From Microvirga splendida (GTDB taxonomy: Bacteria; Pseudomonadota; Alphaproteobacteria; Rhizobiales; Beijerinckiaceae), in the NCBI RefSeq assembly GCF_016427565.1, contig NZ_JAELXT010000034.1, positions 1-44,253 of the forward strand: a stretch of 44,253 bases of DNA, read 5' to 3'. The position numbers and the translations under genes are program-made. The first letter of the stretch is position 1, and every line of letters begins with the position of its first letter. Below the pieces are notes generated by a model, which was given only the letters and a program-made list of their open reading frames with translations, was not told the origin of the DNA and ran no database searches. Shown piece by piece: positions 1 to 9,200 of this stretch.

Positions 1-179
1 CTTGAACAGAGACAACAGGGCGGCTCCTCGACTGGCCGCATTCCTCTAAACCGCCAAGGTTAATGCAACGGCGCCATGCTTACTTCCAAGAAGTGCCAGG
101 AAGAGACATTCCAGGCGCGTGAATCTCTACCAAGAGGGCGACGAATGATCGTTGCTCTTCTCCCTGAACGGTGGTCGGT
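1..179. other. Window edge, no gene recognised
   Basis: I see no convincing coding region, RNA gene or repeat here. The stretch lies downstream of the DUF6894 gene, which ends at 180 on the minus strand, so any terminator for the secretion operon would be here. I found no strong hairpin followed by a T-run. Confidence 0.4.
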
Positions 180-485
180 CTAGGCGTACTGCCGTTGGCC
201 CTGCGGGACCCCCATCCCTGCTCCTGGTTCATCGAGGCTTATCGTGCCCAGGAGGTGGCCCGTACAGTCCAGGATCTCGAGACTCCAGCCGTGCCAATCG
301 TCCTCAGCATCCGGAACCGCTGCCCGCAAATCGCAAAGGGCCGTTAGGACCTGGGCAGAGGCGTTCCCAATATCGGCAGCATCGACGCCGACATCGTCAG
401 TCAGCACGACCTCGCCCTTCACGAGGTGGAAGAAGCAACGCGTCCCGCCGCCCGCGTCGGGCGGTCTCGCTCTGCCCGTGGGCAT
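180..485 (-). CDS. DUF6894 family small protein
   Basis: A 101-residue protein of unknown function. The core reads CFFHLVKGEVVLTDDVGVDA near residue 17 and later W-SLEILD and LGTISLDE. This layout (FFHL opening, D-xxG-xD, then a W-x-LEILD strand) is the DUF6894 signature, common in Bradyrhizobium and Methylobacterium relatives; its biochemical role is not known. The open frame extends upstream to 605, but I chose the ATG at 485 because GGAGAGG lies 5 nt before it and because family members normally begin just ahead of the FFHL strand. It follows the HlyD-type adaptor gene by 116 bp on the same strand, so it may be the last gene of the type I secretion cluster. Confidence 0.72.
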   Translation of the reverse strand: MPTGRARPPDAGGGTRCFFHLVKGEVVLTDDVGVDAADIGNASAQVLTALCDLRAAVPDAEDDWHGWSLEILDCTGHLLGTISLDEPGAGMGVPQGQRQYA

Positions 486-601
486 CGGGCCCTCTCCAGT
501 CCACACGGGAACCGGCAGGGAGCGCGGCACCGTAGGCCCGTGCGCATGCCTAGGTTCCGTTTCCATGGGCGGCCGCCCTCCGCCTTGTTTCGTGGCCACT
601 C

Positions 602-1909
602 TCACTCCTCCCTGAAAGCCTTGGCGAACTGGTCTGTGAACGGCTTGGTCAGGTAGGAAATCGCGGTCCGATCCTGCGTCGCCACGAACACCTCCACGGG
701 CATGCCTGGCTTGAGCGGCTGTCCGGCCAGCTTTTCGAACTCGCTGGCGCTGATCTGGACGTCTGCCAGGTAGTGGGTGGTATTCGTCGCCGGATCGCGG
801 GCCGCCGCGGCCGAGACGTAGGCGATCTCGCCCTTCAGCTCGGGCGTCGTGCGCTGGTTGAAGGCCGAGAAGCGCAGCTTCGCCGGCTGGCCTACGAACA
901 CCTGGTCCACATCCACGGGCGAGAGCTTGGCCTCGATCTTGAGCGTTGCGTTCTCCGGCACGATGGTGGCCAGCGTCTCGGCAGGCGTGATGACGCCCCC
1001 GACGGTGTGTACCGACAGCTCGTTGACGGTCCCGGTCATGGGCGCGCGGATGTCCGTTCGCGAGAGGCGATCCTCGAGGGCGACGCGGCGGTCGTTGAGT
1101 TCGGAGATCTTGGTCACGACCGCGCTCAGCTCGCGCTGTGCCTCGGTGCGGGCGTTCTCGTCGATCGAGATGATCTGCAACCTGATGCTGCTCGTCCGGG
1201 CGCGGGCGCGGGCGATGCTGGCATCGACTTCTCCAACCTCCCCCGTCAGCTTGGCAAGGTCGCGGTTGATGCCATACATCCGGGAGCCCTCGATCAATCC
1301 CTTGTCGGCCAGCCCCTTGAGCTTGCCGTGCTCGCCCCTCACGAGGTCAAGTTCCCGCACCTTCGCGATCTGCTGGAACTGGAGCCCCTTGATCTCCTGC
1401 TCAAGCTGGGCGATTTCGGCCTGGAGCTGCTCCTTCTGGCTCTCCCGGTGCGTCCTGTTGCCCTCGAACAGTCGAACCTCGCCGTAGGCGGCTAGATCGG
1501 CCAGGGAGACCGGAACCACGTCAGTCAGAGGAACCACGATCTCATGCACGCCGTCGCGCTCCGCGATCAGCCTGACCTTGCGGGCCACAAGCTCGGAGAG
1601 CTGGGAGTTGACGATCGAGAGCTCCGCCTTCGTCTGCACGTCGTCGAGCCGCAGCAGAATCTGCCCTGCCTTGACGACGTCGCCTTCCCGCACCGCGATC
1701 TGGCTGACGATGCCGCCGTCGCGGTGCTGGATGAGCTTCAGGTTCTGGTCGACCTTGACCGTCCCGCTGGCAATCACCGAGCCGTTGATCTGGGCTACTG
1801 CGGCCCAGCCGCCGCAGCCCACCACCAGAAGCGCCCCCAGGGCAATCCCGGCCGTGACCCGACTGCCGAGGCGGAAGTCGTCGTTGTCCTTGCCTGCGCG
1901 CTTGCTCAT
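602..1909 (-). CDS. HlyD-family type I secretion membrane-fusion protein
   Basis: Periplasmic adaptor of a type I secretion system, bridging the inner-membrane ABC exporter to a TolC-like outer-membrane channel. The 435 residues show a short cytoplasmic N-terminus, one membrane segment near residues 19-38 (ITAGIALGALLVVGCGGWAA), a biotinyl-lipoyl-like half around 45-80 (IQHRDGGIVSQIAVREGDVV, GQILLRLDD), a long alpha-helical coiled coil around 85-280 rich in Leu, Glu and Gln, then the second lipoyl half (DIRAPMTGTVNELSVHTVGG) and a C-terminal beta-barrel with the family motif LKPGMPVEVFV. Length and order match PrsE/HlyD-type adaptors. The ATG is preceded by AAGGAG at good spacing. The gene lies 48 bp behind the RTX membrane protein and in the same direction as the ABC gene. 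No TolC homologue is in the window. Confidence 0.93.
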   Translation of the reverse strand: MSKRAGKDNDDFRLGSRVTAGIALGALLVVGCGGWAAVAQINGSVIASGTVKVDQNLKLIQHRDGGIVSQIAVREGDVVKAGQILLRLDDVQTKAELSIVNSQLSELVARKVRLIAERDGVHEIVVPLTDVVPVSLADLAAYGEVRLFEGNRTHRESQKEQLQAEIAQLEQEIKGLQFQQIAKVRELDLVRGEHGKLKGLADKGLIEGSRMYGINRDLAKLTGEVGEVDASIARARARTSSIRLQIISIDENARTEAQRELSAVVTKISELNDRRVALEDRLSRTDIRAPMTGTVNELSVHTVGGVITPAETLATIVPENATLKIEAKLSPVDVDQVFVGQPAKLRFSAFNQRTTPELKGEIAYVSAAAARDPATNTTHYLADVQISASEFEKLAGQPLKPGMPVEVFVATQDRTAISYLTKPFTDQFAKAFREE

Positions 1910-1957
1910 TCCCTATCTCCTTGATGCCGCGGCTCGTGCCTGCGGTCGTTCTCGTGG

Positions 1958-4348
1958 TTATGCGTGTTCGACGATGACGATGGCCCTGTGTCCGTCGAGA
2001 TGGATGGTCGTCTCGTAGAGGCTGTCGCGGTCCATGTCGGCCTCGATCACCGTGCGGTCTATGCTCTCCGAGCGCTCGTGGCGGAAGCGGATGCGTGCGT
2101 CGTCCTCGTCGACCTTGTCGCCGTAGATGGTCTCGAACTGGTCCTCGAGCTCGTCGAAGACCTTCTCGAAGAGGTCGTACTTGGACATCCGGATGCGGTC
2201 GCCCGCCTCGAAGTCGACGATCTCGTGGAGAACGGGCGCGCTCGCCTGAGGCGGCGGAGCGAACTCGAAGAGGTCATTCCCCTCGCCGCCCTCAAGCACC
2301 ATGGGCTGCTGCCCGGTGACGAAGTGGTCGTCGCCCGAGCCGCCGACCACGGTCTCGAAGCCGCTGATCGTGTCGTTCCCGATGTCGCGGCCGTTCGCCG
2401 TCCCTTGGGTGAGGTCGACGGTGATCCCGCCCTCCGAGGACGAGTAGTCCAGCGTGTCGCAACCGTCCCCGCCGTCGTAGACGTCGTCATCACCGTCCGC
2501 CTCGTTCCTGATGACGTCGTTCCCGCGCCCTCCCGACACAGTGTCACGCCCACTGCCGTCGTAGAGCGTATCGTCCCCCATGCCGCCATCCAGCGCGTCG
2601 TTGCCGCCCCGGCCGTCGATGTCGTCGTCGCCTGAACCGCCGGAGAGCGTCTCGTTGCCAGTTGAACCGGCGATGCTGTCATCGCCCGATCCGCCCCTGA
2701 CGATCTCGAAGCCGACCACCTCGTTGGAGCCGATCTCGCAGCCCTCGGTGGCGCCTTGCGCCAAGTCGACTTCGATCCCCCACTCGGTGGCAGACATGAC
2801 CAATGTGTCGGTCCCGCCTCCGCCATCGTAGATGTCGCTGTCTCCGTCGAGGGCGACGACAGCATGGTCGTCGCCCTCTCCGCCGGACACGGTGTCCCGC
2901 CCCGCGCTGTCGAGGAGGAGGTCGGCACCGGCTCCGCCCTCGAGTTTGTCGTTGCCGTCACCGCCCGAGACCACGTCATTGCCATCACCCCCCGCGATGA
3001 CGTCGTTGCCTGCGTCTCCCTCGATCCTGTCGTCCCCGGCGTCGCCGCTGACGAGGTCGTTTCCGGCCCCGCCGAACAGGGCATCGTTGCCGCTGCCGCC
3101 ATGGACCTGGTCATCGCCGTCGTCACCGAAGACGGTATCGTTGCCGTCGTCGCCGAACAGGCGGTCGTCGCCCGCCCCGCCCGAGATCTGGTCGTCACCC
3201 GCACCGCCGAAGACGATGTCGTTGCCAGCGCCGCCATGGATGATGTCGTTGCCGGCCCCGCCGACGATGTGGTCGTCGCCAGCGCCGCCGTCGATCAGGT
3301 CGTCTCCGCCGCGTGCGTCGATGATGTCGTTCCCGCCACGTCCCTTAACGTCGTCGGCGCACGCGCTGCCGAGGAGCATGTCATCGCCGTCCGTGCCGAA
3401 GATCGAGTTCCTGACCACCGAGAAGTAGGCATGCTGGACGACCGTCTCCTTGCCGTCGGTGATCTCGTAGGTGACCGTCACGGGGCCGAGGCGGCTTCCG
3501 TCGTAGAGCCAGCCGTTCGCGGTCCAGGTGATGGTGCCTGAGGACACCTTCAGGTTCTTGATCGAGAGGATGTCGCCGTCCGGGTCCGAGGCATGCGCCA
3601 GCAGGTCCGACAGGCTGATCAGGACGGCCGCGCAGCCGGCCACGTCACGGAGGTAGACGGGCCCGCTGACCCGCGGTGCCCGGTTGGCGGGGGTGCGCGG
3701 GTCGTCATCCTCGTCCCGGTCCACAGGCTTCGGGATCGGATTCGAGTGATCCGGCTTGTCGCCATTCCCCTTGTCGTCCTTGCCCTCGTCGTCGACGGGA
3801 GGCCTGTCCGTGGGGTGGTCACCTCCCGGCCTCGGGCCGCCGCCCGTGCTCCCACCGGGGCGCAATCCGGTCACGGGCCCGACGTTGTCGTTGGACGCGA
3901 AGATCGGCCCCTCGAACCTGGCATGCCGGCTCACGTCGGCCGGCTTGGGGAACGTCATCCCGAACTGGAGCGGCGGCGAGTCGACCATCAGGAACCCGGC
4001 CGGAGGCAGGCGCCAATCGTGAAGCGAGCTGGACCCAACCCGTTGCGGCTGCTCCACCTGGGCGTCACCCTGCTCCAGAGGCTCCAGCGGGATCGACAGC
4101 AGCCCGGCATCGACGAGCTTGAGGTGCGGCTTGCCGCCCTCTTCCGGACGCGAGGGCGCCTCGCCCTCGTCAGGAAGGCGGCCAAAGCTCGGCATGGCGC
4201 TCTTCAGGTAGGCCGCGATGCCCAGGATCAGCGCCCCGAAGGCCAGCGGCATCTTCGAGAGCCTGGTTTCCTTCAGCTCGTAATGTTGACGGGTATCGGC
4301 CTCGGTGGACTGACCGCCGCCCTTCGTTCCTTTGACGTCGATGATCAT
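1958..4348 (-). CDS. RTX calcium-binding repeat protein with N-terminal membrane segment
   Basis: A 796-residue RTX protein of unknown specific role. The open frame runs upstream to 4906 inside the ABC gene, but the ATG at 4348 overlaps the ABC stop as ATGA, so it is the likely start and is translationally coupled. Domains: basic/acidic N-terminus; one hydrophobic segment near residues 33-50 (MPLAFGALILGIAAYL); a Pro/Asp/Gly-rich linker to about 240; a cadherin-like or VCBS-like beta domain around 245-315; a block of about 17 GGxGxDxUx nonapeptides around 316-485; two further short RTX blocks; and a C-terminal domain typical of type I substrates. The four cysteines (for example AGCAAV, SACADD) are unusual for a secreted RTX substrate. 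Position between the ABC and adaptor genes suggests either a membrane-anchored accessory protein of the exporter or a retained surface protein. This is inference. Confidence 0.8.
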   Translation of the reverse strand: MIIDVKGTKGGGQSTEADTRQHYELKETRLSKMPLAFGALILGIAAYLKSAMPSFGRLPDEGEAPSRPEEGGKPHLKLVDAGLLSIPLEPLEQGDAQVEQPQRVGSSSLHDWRLPPAGFLMVDSPPLQFGMTFPKPADVSRHARFEGPIFASNDNVGPVTGLRPGGSTGGGPRPGGDHPTDRPPVDDEGKDDKGNGDKPDHSNPIPKPVDRDEDDDPRTPANRAPRVSGPVYLRDVAGCAAVLISLSDLLAHASDPDGDILSIKNLKVSSGTITWTANGWLYDGSRLGPVTVTYEITDGKETVVQHAYFSVVRNSIFGTDGDDMLLGSACADDVKGRGGNDIIDARGGDDLIDGGAGDDHIVGGAGNDIIHGGAGNDIVFGGAGDDQISGGAGDDRLFGDDGNDTVFGDDGDDQVHGGSGNDALFGGAGNDLVSGDAGDDRIEGDAGNDVIAGGDGNDVVSGGDGNDKLEGGAGADLLLDSAGRDTVSGGEGDDHAVVALDGDSDIYDGGGGTDTLVMSATEWGIEVDLAQGATEGCEIGSNEVVGFEIVRGGSGDDSIAGSTGNETLSGGSGDDDIDGRGGNDALDGGMGDDTLYDGSGRDTVSGGRGNDVIRNEADGDDDVYDGGDGCDTLDYSSSEGGITVDLTQGTANGRDIGNDTISGFETVVGGSGDDHFVTGQQPMVLEGGEGNDLFEFAPPPQASAPVLHEIVDFEAGDRIRMSKYDLFEKVFDELEDQFETIYGDKVDEDDARIRFRHERSESIDRTVIEADMDRDSLYETTIHLDGHRAIVIVEHA
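2890..3405 (-). repeat. RTX nonapeptide-coding repeat block
   Basis: About 17 imperfect 27-bp units encoding GG-A/D/S-GDD or GND followed by two hydrophobic-pattern residues. These fold as a parallel beta-roll that binds calcium once outside the cell. The DNA is repetitive (recurring gccgccgtc, gtcgttgcc units on the plus strand), which explains long spurious open frames on the opposite strand. Confidence 0.85.
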
Positions 4349-6114
4349 GCCATGGCCCTCGCGGTTGCAGGTGCCGATGCTGTTGCGGGTGTGGCTGTCC
4401 GGGCAGCAGCGCCGTCGATTGCCCCTCGGATGCCGATGATTTCCTCTTTCGGGCCGAAGGCGGTCAGGCGACCGTTCTGGATGACGGCGACGAGATCGAC
4501 GGCCGCCAGCGCGCTCGGACGGTGGGCGATCACCATGGCGACACCGCCGCGGGCGCGGATTCCCTTGATCGCCTCGGTCAACGCCGCCTCGCCCTCGCCG
4601 TCGAGGTTGGAGTTCGGCTCGTCCATGACCACCAGGAAGGGATCCTTGTAGAGCGCGCGGGCCAACCCGATGCGCTGGCGCTGCCCGGCCGAGAGCGCCG
4701 CGCCCTGCGCGCCGAGCTTGGTGCGGTAGCCGTCGGGCAGGCGCACGATCATCTCGTGGATGCCGGCCGCCTGCGCAGCCGCCACGATGGCCCGGGAGTC
4801 GTTCTCGGCATCGAAGCGGGAGATGTTCTCCGCGACGGTGCCATCGAGCAGGGACACATCCTGCGGCAGGTAGCCGACGTGGCGGCCGAGATCCTCGTCC
4901 TTCCACTGGGTGAGCTCGGCCCCGTCGAGGCGGACGCTGCCGCGCAGCACTGGCCAGATGCCGGTGAGCGCCCGCACCAGGGTCGTCTTGCCGCCGCCGC
5001 TCGGGCCGATGATGCCGAGCGCCTGCCCGGACCTGACCTGGAGCTCCACCTCGCTCAGCAGCACCCGGCCGGAATCCGGTGCCGCCACCGTGATCCGCTC
5101 GACTTGGAGCATGCCCTTCGGAGCGGGTAAATCCAGGGGTTCCTCCAAGTCGGCGAGGGCGATCACTGTCTCCTTGAGGCGCTGGAACGCCGTGCGGGCG
5201 GCGACCACGCCCTTCCAGTTGCCGATGACCTGATCCACCGGGGCGAGCGCCCGGGCGGAGGCCACCGAGCAGGCAATGATCGCCCCGGCCGAAAGCTCGC
5301 CCTGAATCGTCAGGTAGGCACCCAGGCCCAGCGTCGCCGATTGCAGGATCATGCGCAGCACCTTGGCAATGGCGCCGAAGGTGCCGCTGATGTCGTTGGT
5401 CCTGGTCTGAAGGCTGAGGTGCTCGGCATTGGCCTTATCGAAGCGGGCGACCGCCCGCTTGGCCATGCCCATGGCCTTGAGGATCTCGGCGTTGCGGGCG
5501 TTGGAGTCGGCGATGGCGTTACGCTCGATGGCCGCCTGATGCGTCGAGCCCGCCAGTCGCCGGGTCATGATCTCGGTGGCGATGGTGAGCATCGTCAGCA
5601 CGACGGCGCCGCCGAGCACGAGAGCGCCGAGCAGCGGGTGCAGGAAGTAGACGAAGGCAAGGTAGAGCGGCATCCACGGCAGGTCGAAGAGCGCCGTCGG
5701 CCCCTGCCCGCCGAGGAAGCCGCGCACGGTGTCGACGTCACGGCCGCGCTCGAGCGCCTCCGAGGTCGAGAAGCCGAAGCGGGGCATGTCGATGGCGACT
5801 TGGTGCGCGAGGGGCGCGATGCGCCTGTCGAGCCGGGCTCCGACCCGGACGAGCACCTGGGAGCGGATCACGTCGAATAGTCCCTGGAACAGGTAGAGGC
5901 CGACGGCCAGCACCGACAGGGCCAAAAGCGTCGGCACGCTGCCGCTGGTCAATGCCCGGTCGTAGATCTGGAGCATGTAGAAGGAGCCGGTCAACGCGAG
6001 GACGTTGATGATGCCCGACACGGAGAAGAGGAAGATGAAGACGCCCCGAAGTCCCTGGGTCAGCTTTTCCGCTGCCTTCCGCTTCTGGGCCGAGGTGAAG
6101 CTGGTCCCGCGCAT
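4345..6114 (-). CDS. Type I secretion ABC transporter (permease fused to ATPase)
   Basis: Inner-membrane ATPase/permease that drives one-step export of RTX substrates. The 589 residues contain an N-terminal transmembrane domain with hydrophobic segments near residues 28-50, 60-80 and 145-180, then a nucleotide-binding domain from about 335. Walker A is GIIGPSGGGKTTLV near 371, the signature is LSAGQRQRIGLARAL near 476, Walker B is LVVMDEPNSNLD near 496, and the switch His is in MVIAHRPS. There is no N-terminal C39 peptidase-like extension, so it belongs to the PrtD/AprD-like group of about 580 residues rather than the longer HlyB group. The stop overlaps the ATG of the following RTX gene by ATGA. 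It lies 103 bp downstream of the giant peroxidase gene, with a strong hairpin between them. The peroxidase is its most obvious cargo. Confidence 0.94.
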   Translation of the reverse strand: MRGTSFTSAQKRKAAEKLTQGLRGVFIFLFSVSGIINVLALTGSFYMLQIYDRALTSGSVPTLLALSVLAVGLYLFQGLFDVIRSQVLVRVGARLDRRIAPLAHQVAIDMPRFGFSTSEALERGRDVDTVRGFLGGQGPTALFDLPWMPLYLAFVYFLHPLLGALVLGGAVVLTMLTIATEIMTRRLAGSTHQAAIERNAIADSNARNAEILKAMGMAKRAVARFDKANAEHLSLQTRTNDISGTFGAIAKVLRMILQSATLGLGAYLTIQGELSAGAIIACSVASARALAPVDQVIGNWKGVVAARTAFQRLKETVIALADLEEPLDLPAPKGMLQVERITVAAPDSGRVLLSEVELQVRSGQALGIIGPSGGGKTTLVRALTGIWPVLRGSVRLDGAELTQWKDEDLGRHVGYLPQDVSLLDGTVAENISRFDAENDSRAIVAAAQAAGIHEMIVRLPDGYRTKLGAQGAALSAGQRQRIGLARALYKDPFLVVMDEPNSNLDGEGEAALTEAIKGIRARGGVAMVIAHRPSALAAVDLVAVIQNGRLTAFGPKEEIIGIRGAIDGAAARTATPATASAPATARAMA

Positions 6115-6168
6115 TGGTCCGTCCCTGCTGGTGGTCTTGTTGTATGTTCTTGCTGTCTCTTATGGGGT

Positions 6169-6196
6169 GACTGGCGGGCCATGTGGCCCGCCAGTC
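6169..6196 (-). terminator. Perfect 12-bp hairpin between RTX peroxidase and ABC gene
   Basis: GACTGGCGGGCC, loop ATGT, GGCCCGCCAGTC: a perfect GC-rich stem just 22 bp after the peroxidase stop on the minus strand. No T-run follows, so it is not a textbook intrinsic terminator. It may act as a partial terminator or a 3' stabiliser that separates high expression of the substrate gene from lower expression of the exporter genes. Confidence 0.6.
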
Positions 6197-6217
6197 GTCG
6201 TCCCTCCCTTGGGGGGC

Positions 6218-9200
6218 TTAGGAGAGGACGAAGTCGGATGCCTTCAGGTCGTGATTGCCCTTGAGGCTGATCTTGAATTCGGCTGCGTCGGGTCCCGCCG
6301 TGTTGCCGCTGACGACCGTGTAGTCGCCGTCGTCGCGGGTCTCGTGGGAGATCACGAGTTGGGCCGGACCCGTGAAGGATGAGCCGTTCGCCAGGGTGAA
6401 GGCCTGCTTGCCGCCCGCGCCGCCGTTGGCATCGATCGCCGAGAGGTCGAGACGGTCGCCCGGCTGGAAGCCGAGGATCGTGTCGCCGTTGGCGTCGGCC
6501 GCCGACAGGAAGCGGAAGACGTCGTTGCCGGCACCACCGTCGATCACGTTCACCGCGTGGTTCGCCGTGATCGTGTCGTTGCCAGACCCGGTCACGATGT
6601 TCTCCACGCCCCAGACCGTGTCGGTGCCGGACTGACTGCTGAACACGCTGCCGTTGCTAGCACCGTTGCCGCCGAGGTTGGCCGTGATGTTGGCGGTGAT
6701 CGCCGACATGTCGAGCGTGTCGGTTCCCAAGCCGCCTGCCATGTCGTCGCCGTAGTAGACGTCGTTGCCGTCGTTGGCCGAGGCCACGATGAGGTCGTCC
6801 CCAGCTCCGCCATAGACGGTGTCGTTGCCCGCTCCGGCATCGATCATGTCGTTGCCGTCGTCGCCGAAGATGCGGTCGTTGCCCGCATCGCTGTAGAGCA
6901 TGTCGGCATCAGCACCGCCGAGCATGTTGTCGTCGCCGTCGCCGCCGAACATCACGTCCCGCCCGGCCTCACCGCTCAGGAAGTCGTTGCCCGTCCCGCC
7001 GTGGACGATGTCAGACCCGGCCCCGGCAACGACGTTGTCGTTGCCGTCGAGCGCCATGATCGTCTCGCCCTTGGCGGTGCCAATCAGGGCCTCGGTGGCG
7101 TTGGTCCCGGCGATGGGAGTCCCCACCGAGGTGTCGGGCTGGGTGACGGGAGGCGTGGTGGCGCCCCCGTTGTCGCCCGATCCGGCACCGTCGCCCTCGT
7201 CCCCGTCGTGGTCGCAGGAGTCGTCATCCTCGTCCTCGTCGTTCCCGCCCGGGTTGGTGACGTCATCCTCATCCTCGTCATCGCTGCCGGGCTCGGTGAC
7301 ATCGTCATCCTCGTGCTCGTCGTCACCGGACCCGAACTGCGGCAGCCCGCCCTCGCAGACGAAGGTCAGCTTGTGGCCGCCCTTTGTCATCGTGGTCACG
7401 CCGTCATCATCTGTCGCGATCTCGTAGTCGCCCGGCACCGCGCCGGCCGGAAGTTCGATCACGTCCTGCGGGCGCAGGGTGCCCACGATGGTGTCATTGC
7501 CGCCGTTGGAGCGGAACACGATCCGGTGGGCCGAGGACAGGGCCGAGATGTCGACCGTATCATTGCCGGCATCGCCGTCGATGGTGATCGTGTTGAAGTT
7601 GAGGCTAGTGCCGTTGAAGTCGCCGACGACCTGGATGGTGTCGGTGCCCACCGTGCCGCCGTTCTGGCCGCCCGGCGTAGTGACGTTGAGAGCGCTGACC
7701 CTGATCTCCTCGATGTTGTCGAGTTCGGCGATCACGACCCCGTTCCGGGCGATCACGATCTCGGTGCCGGCCGCGAGGGACAGGCCCGTGATCGCCCCGA
7801 GCGCTGCGGCACGGGTGTAGATCGTGAAGGTCTCGCTTTCGGCGGAGCCGTTCAAGACGTACGTGTCCTCCCCGTCGCCGCCATCGACCGTATCGCGTCC
7901 GGCATTGCCTGCGGCCTGGATGATCGTGTCGGCCCCGGTCCCGGCGTTGATGACGTCGTTGCCGATGCCGCCGTTGACTACGTCCGCACCGTCCCCGGCC
8001 GCGACGATGTCGTCGCCGCTGCCCGCATTGATGGCATCGTCGCCGCCGAAGCCGAAGATCGCGTCCCTGCCGAGGGTGTTGGTGTTGATGTCGTTGGTGC
8101 CGTTCAGGGTTGCATCCGCCTCTGCGGTGCCCAGCCGGACGGCGTACGTGACGCCGTTGAAGTCGAGGCGCTCGATGCCGCGCAGGGTATCCGTGCCATC
8201 GGTTCCCACAGTATCGGTCACGATGAGTTCGGTACCGTTGTCGCCGAAGGCGTACTCGGCGGCCGACCCGGTGAAGTGGGCGACGTCGAGGAGCGCATCC
8301 CCGCCGTCGAGGGTGTCGTTGCCCTGGCCACCCGTGAGGTGGTCGACGGCAAGGCCGCCGATGAGGACGTCGTCCCCCGCCCCTCCGTCCAGTTCGTCGG
8401 CACCGGCACCCCCATCAAGGGTGTCGTTGCCGATGCCGCCCATGAGGTTGTCGGCGGCTCCGAGACCATAGGCGGCATCGTCGCCGTCGGTGCCGTTGAA
8501 GACATCCTCAAGCCCGGTTCCGTTGAAGAGGTCGCCGACGACGGCCGTGGGTTGCGAGTACACGGTCTCGACCATGCCGTACCCGTCGGTGTAGGTCATC
8601 TCGACCCGCACCTGCCTACCGACCTGGGCCTGCGCCGGGGTGAAGCTCACCGCCGTTGCCCCGGCGATGTCGACCCAGACGCCATCGACCAGCACCTGCC
8701 ACTGGTAGGTGTAGGAGGCCGGATCGATGCCGTCGGCATCCTGCACCGTGCCGATGGAGGCGATGATCGGAGAGCCCTCGGTCGGCCGCATGTCGGTGAG
8801 GGTGGCTTCCCCGGTCGGTGCCCGGTTGAAGATCTCGCGGATGGTGAACTCCCCGTCGGCGAACTTCAGCTTCTCGATGTTGGTCAGGCGGTCCGTTCCG
8901 TCCGTCCTGATGCCCTCGTCACCACCCGGAACGGGCGGATCGGTGTTCTCCACCTCCAGGACGTGCTCGACCGTGATGCTTCCGTCCTCCGGGTCCTGGG
9001 TAATGACGTATTCGGCCCGGTTCCCGGTAAAGACAGCGACGTCGATGTCGGTGCTCGTGCTGCCGCCTGTGACGATCTCGCGGACGATCGAGAGCTGGCC
9101 CGGATTGAGCGTCCGGTCGAACATCGTCTGCTGGAGCGTCCTGCCGCCGAACTGCGCCACCGCGGTCTCGGACAGCACCCCGTTCACGTAGTCAGCCTCG

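Noticed and set aside
2890..3405. Regular repeats that could be taken for a CRISPR array or minisatellite
   Set aside because: The units are contiguous 27-bp coding repeats with no spacers and encode RTX nonapeptides.
1964..3541. Open frames on the plus strand opposite the second RTX gene
   Set aside because: Same reason: low-complexity DVV/AVV-rich products mirror the RTX codons.
4349..4906. Upstream extension of the RTX membrane-protein frame inside the ABC gene
   Set aside because: The extension is an Arg/Gly-rich shadow of the ABC ATPase domain; the ATGA overlap gives a better start.
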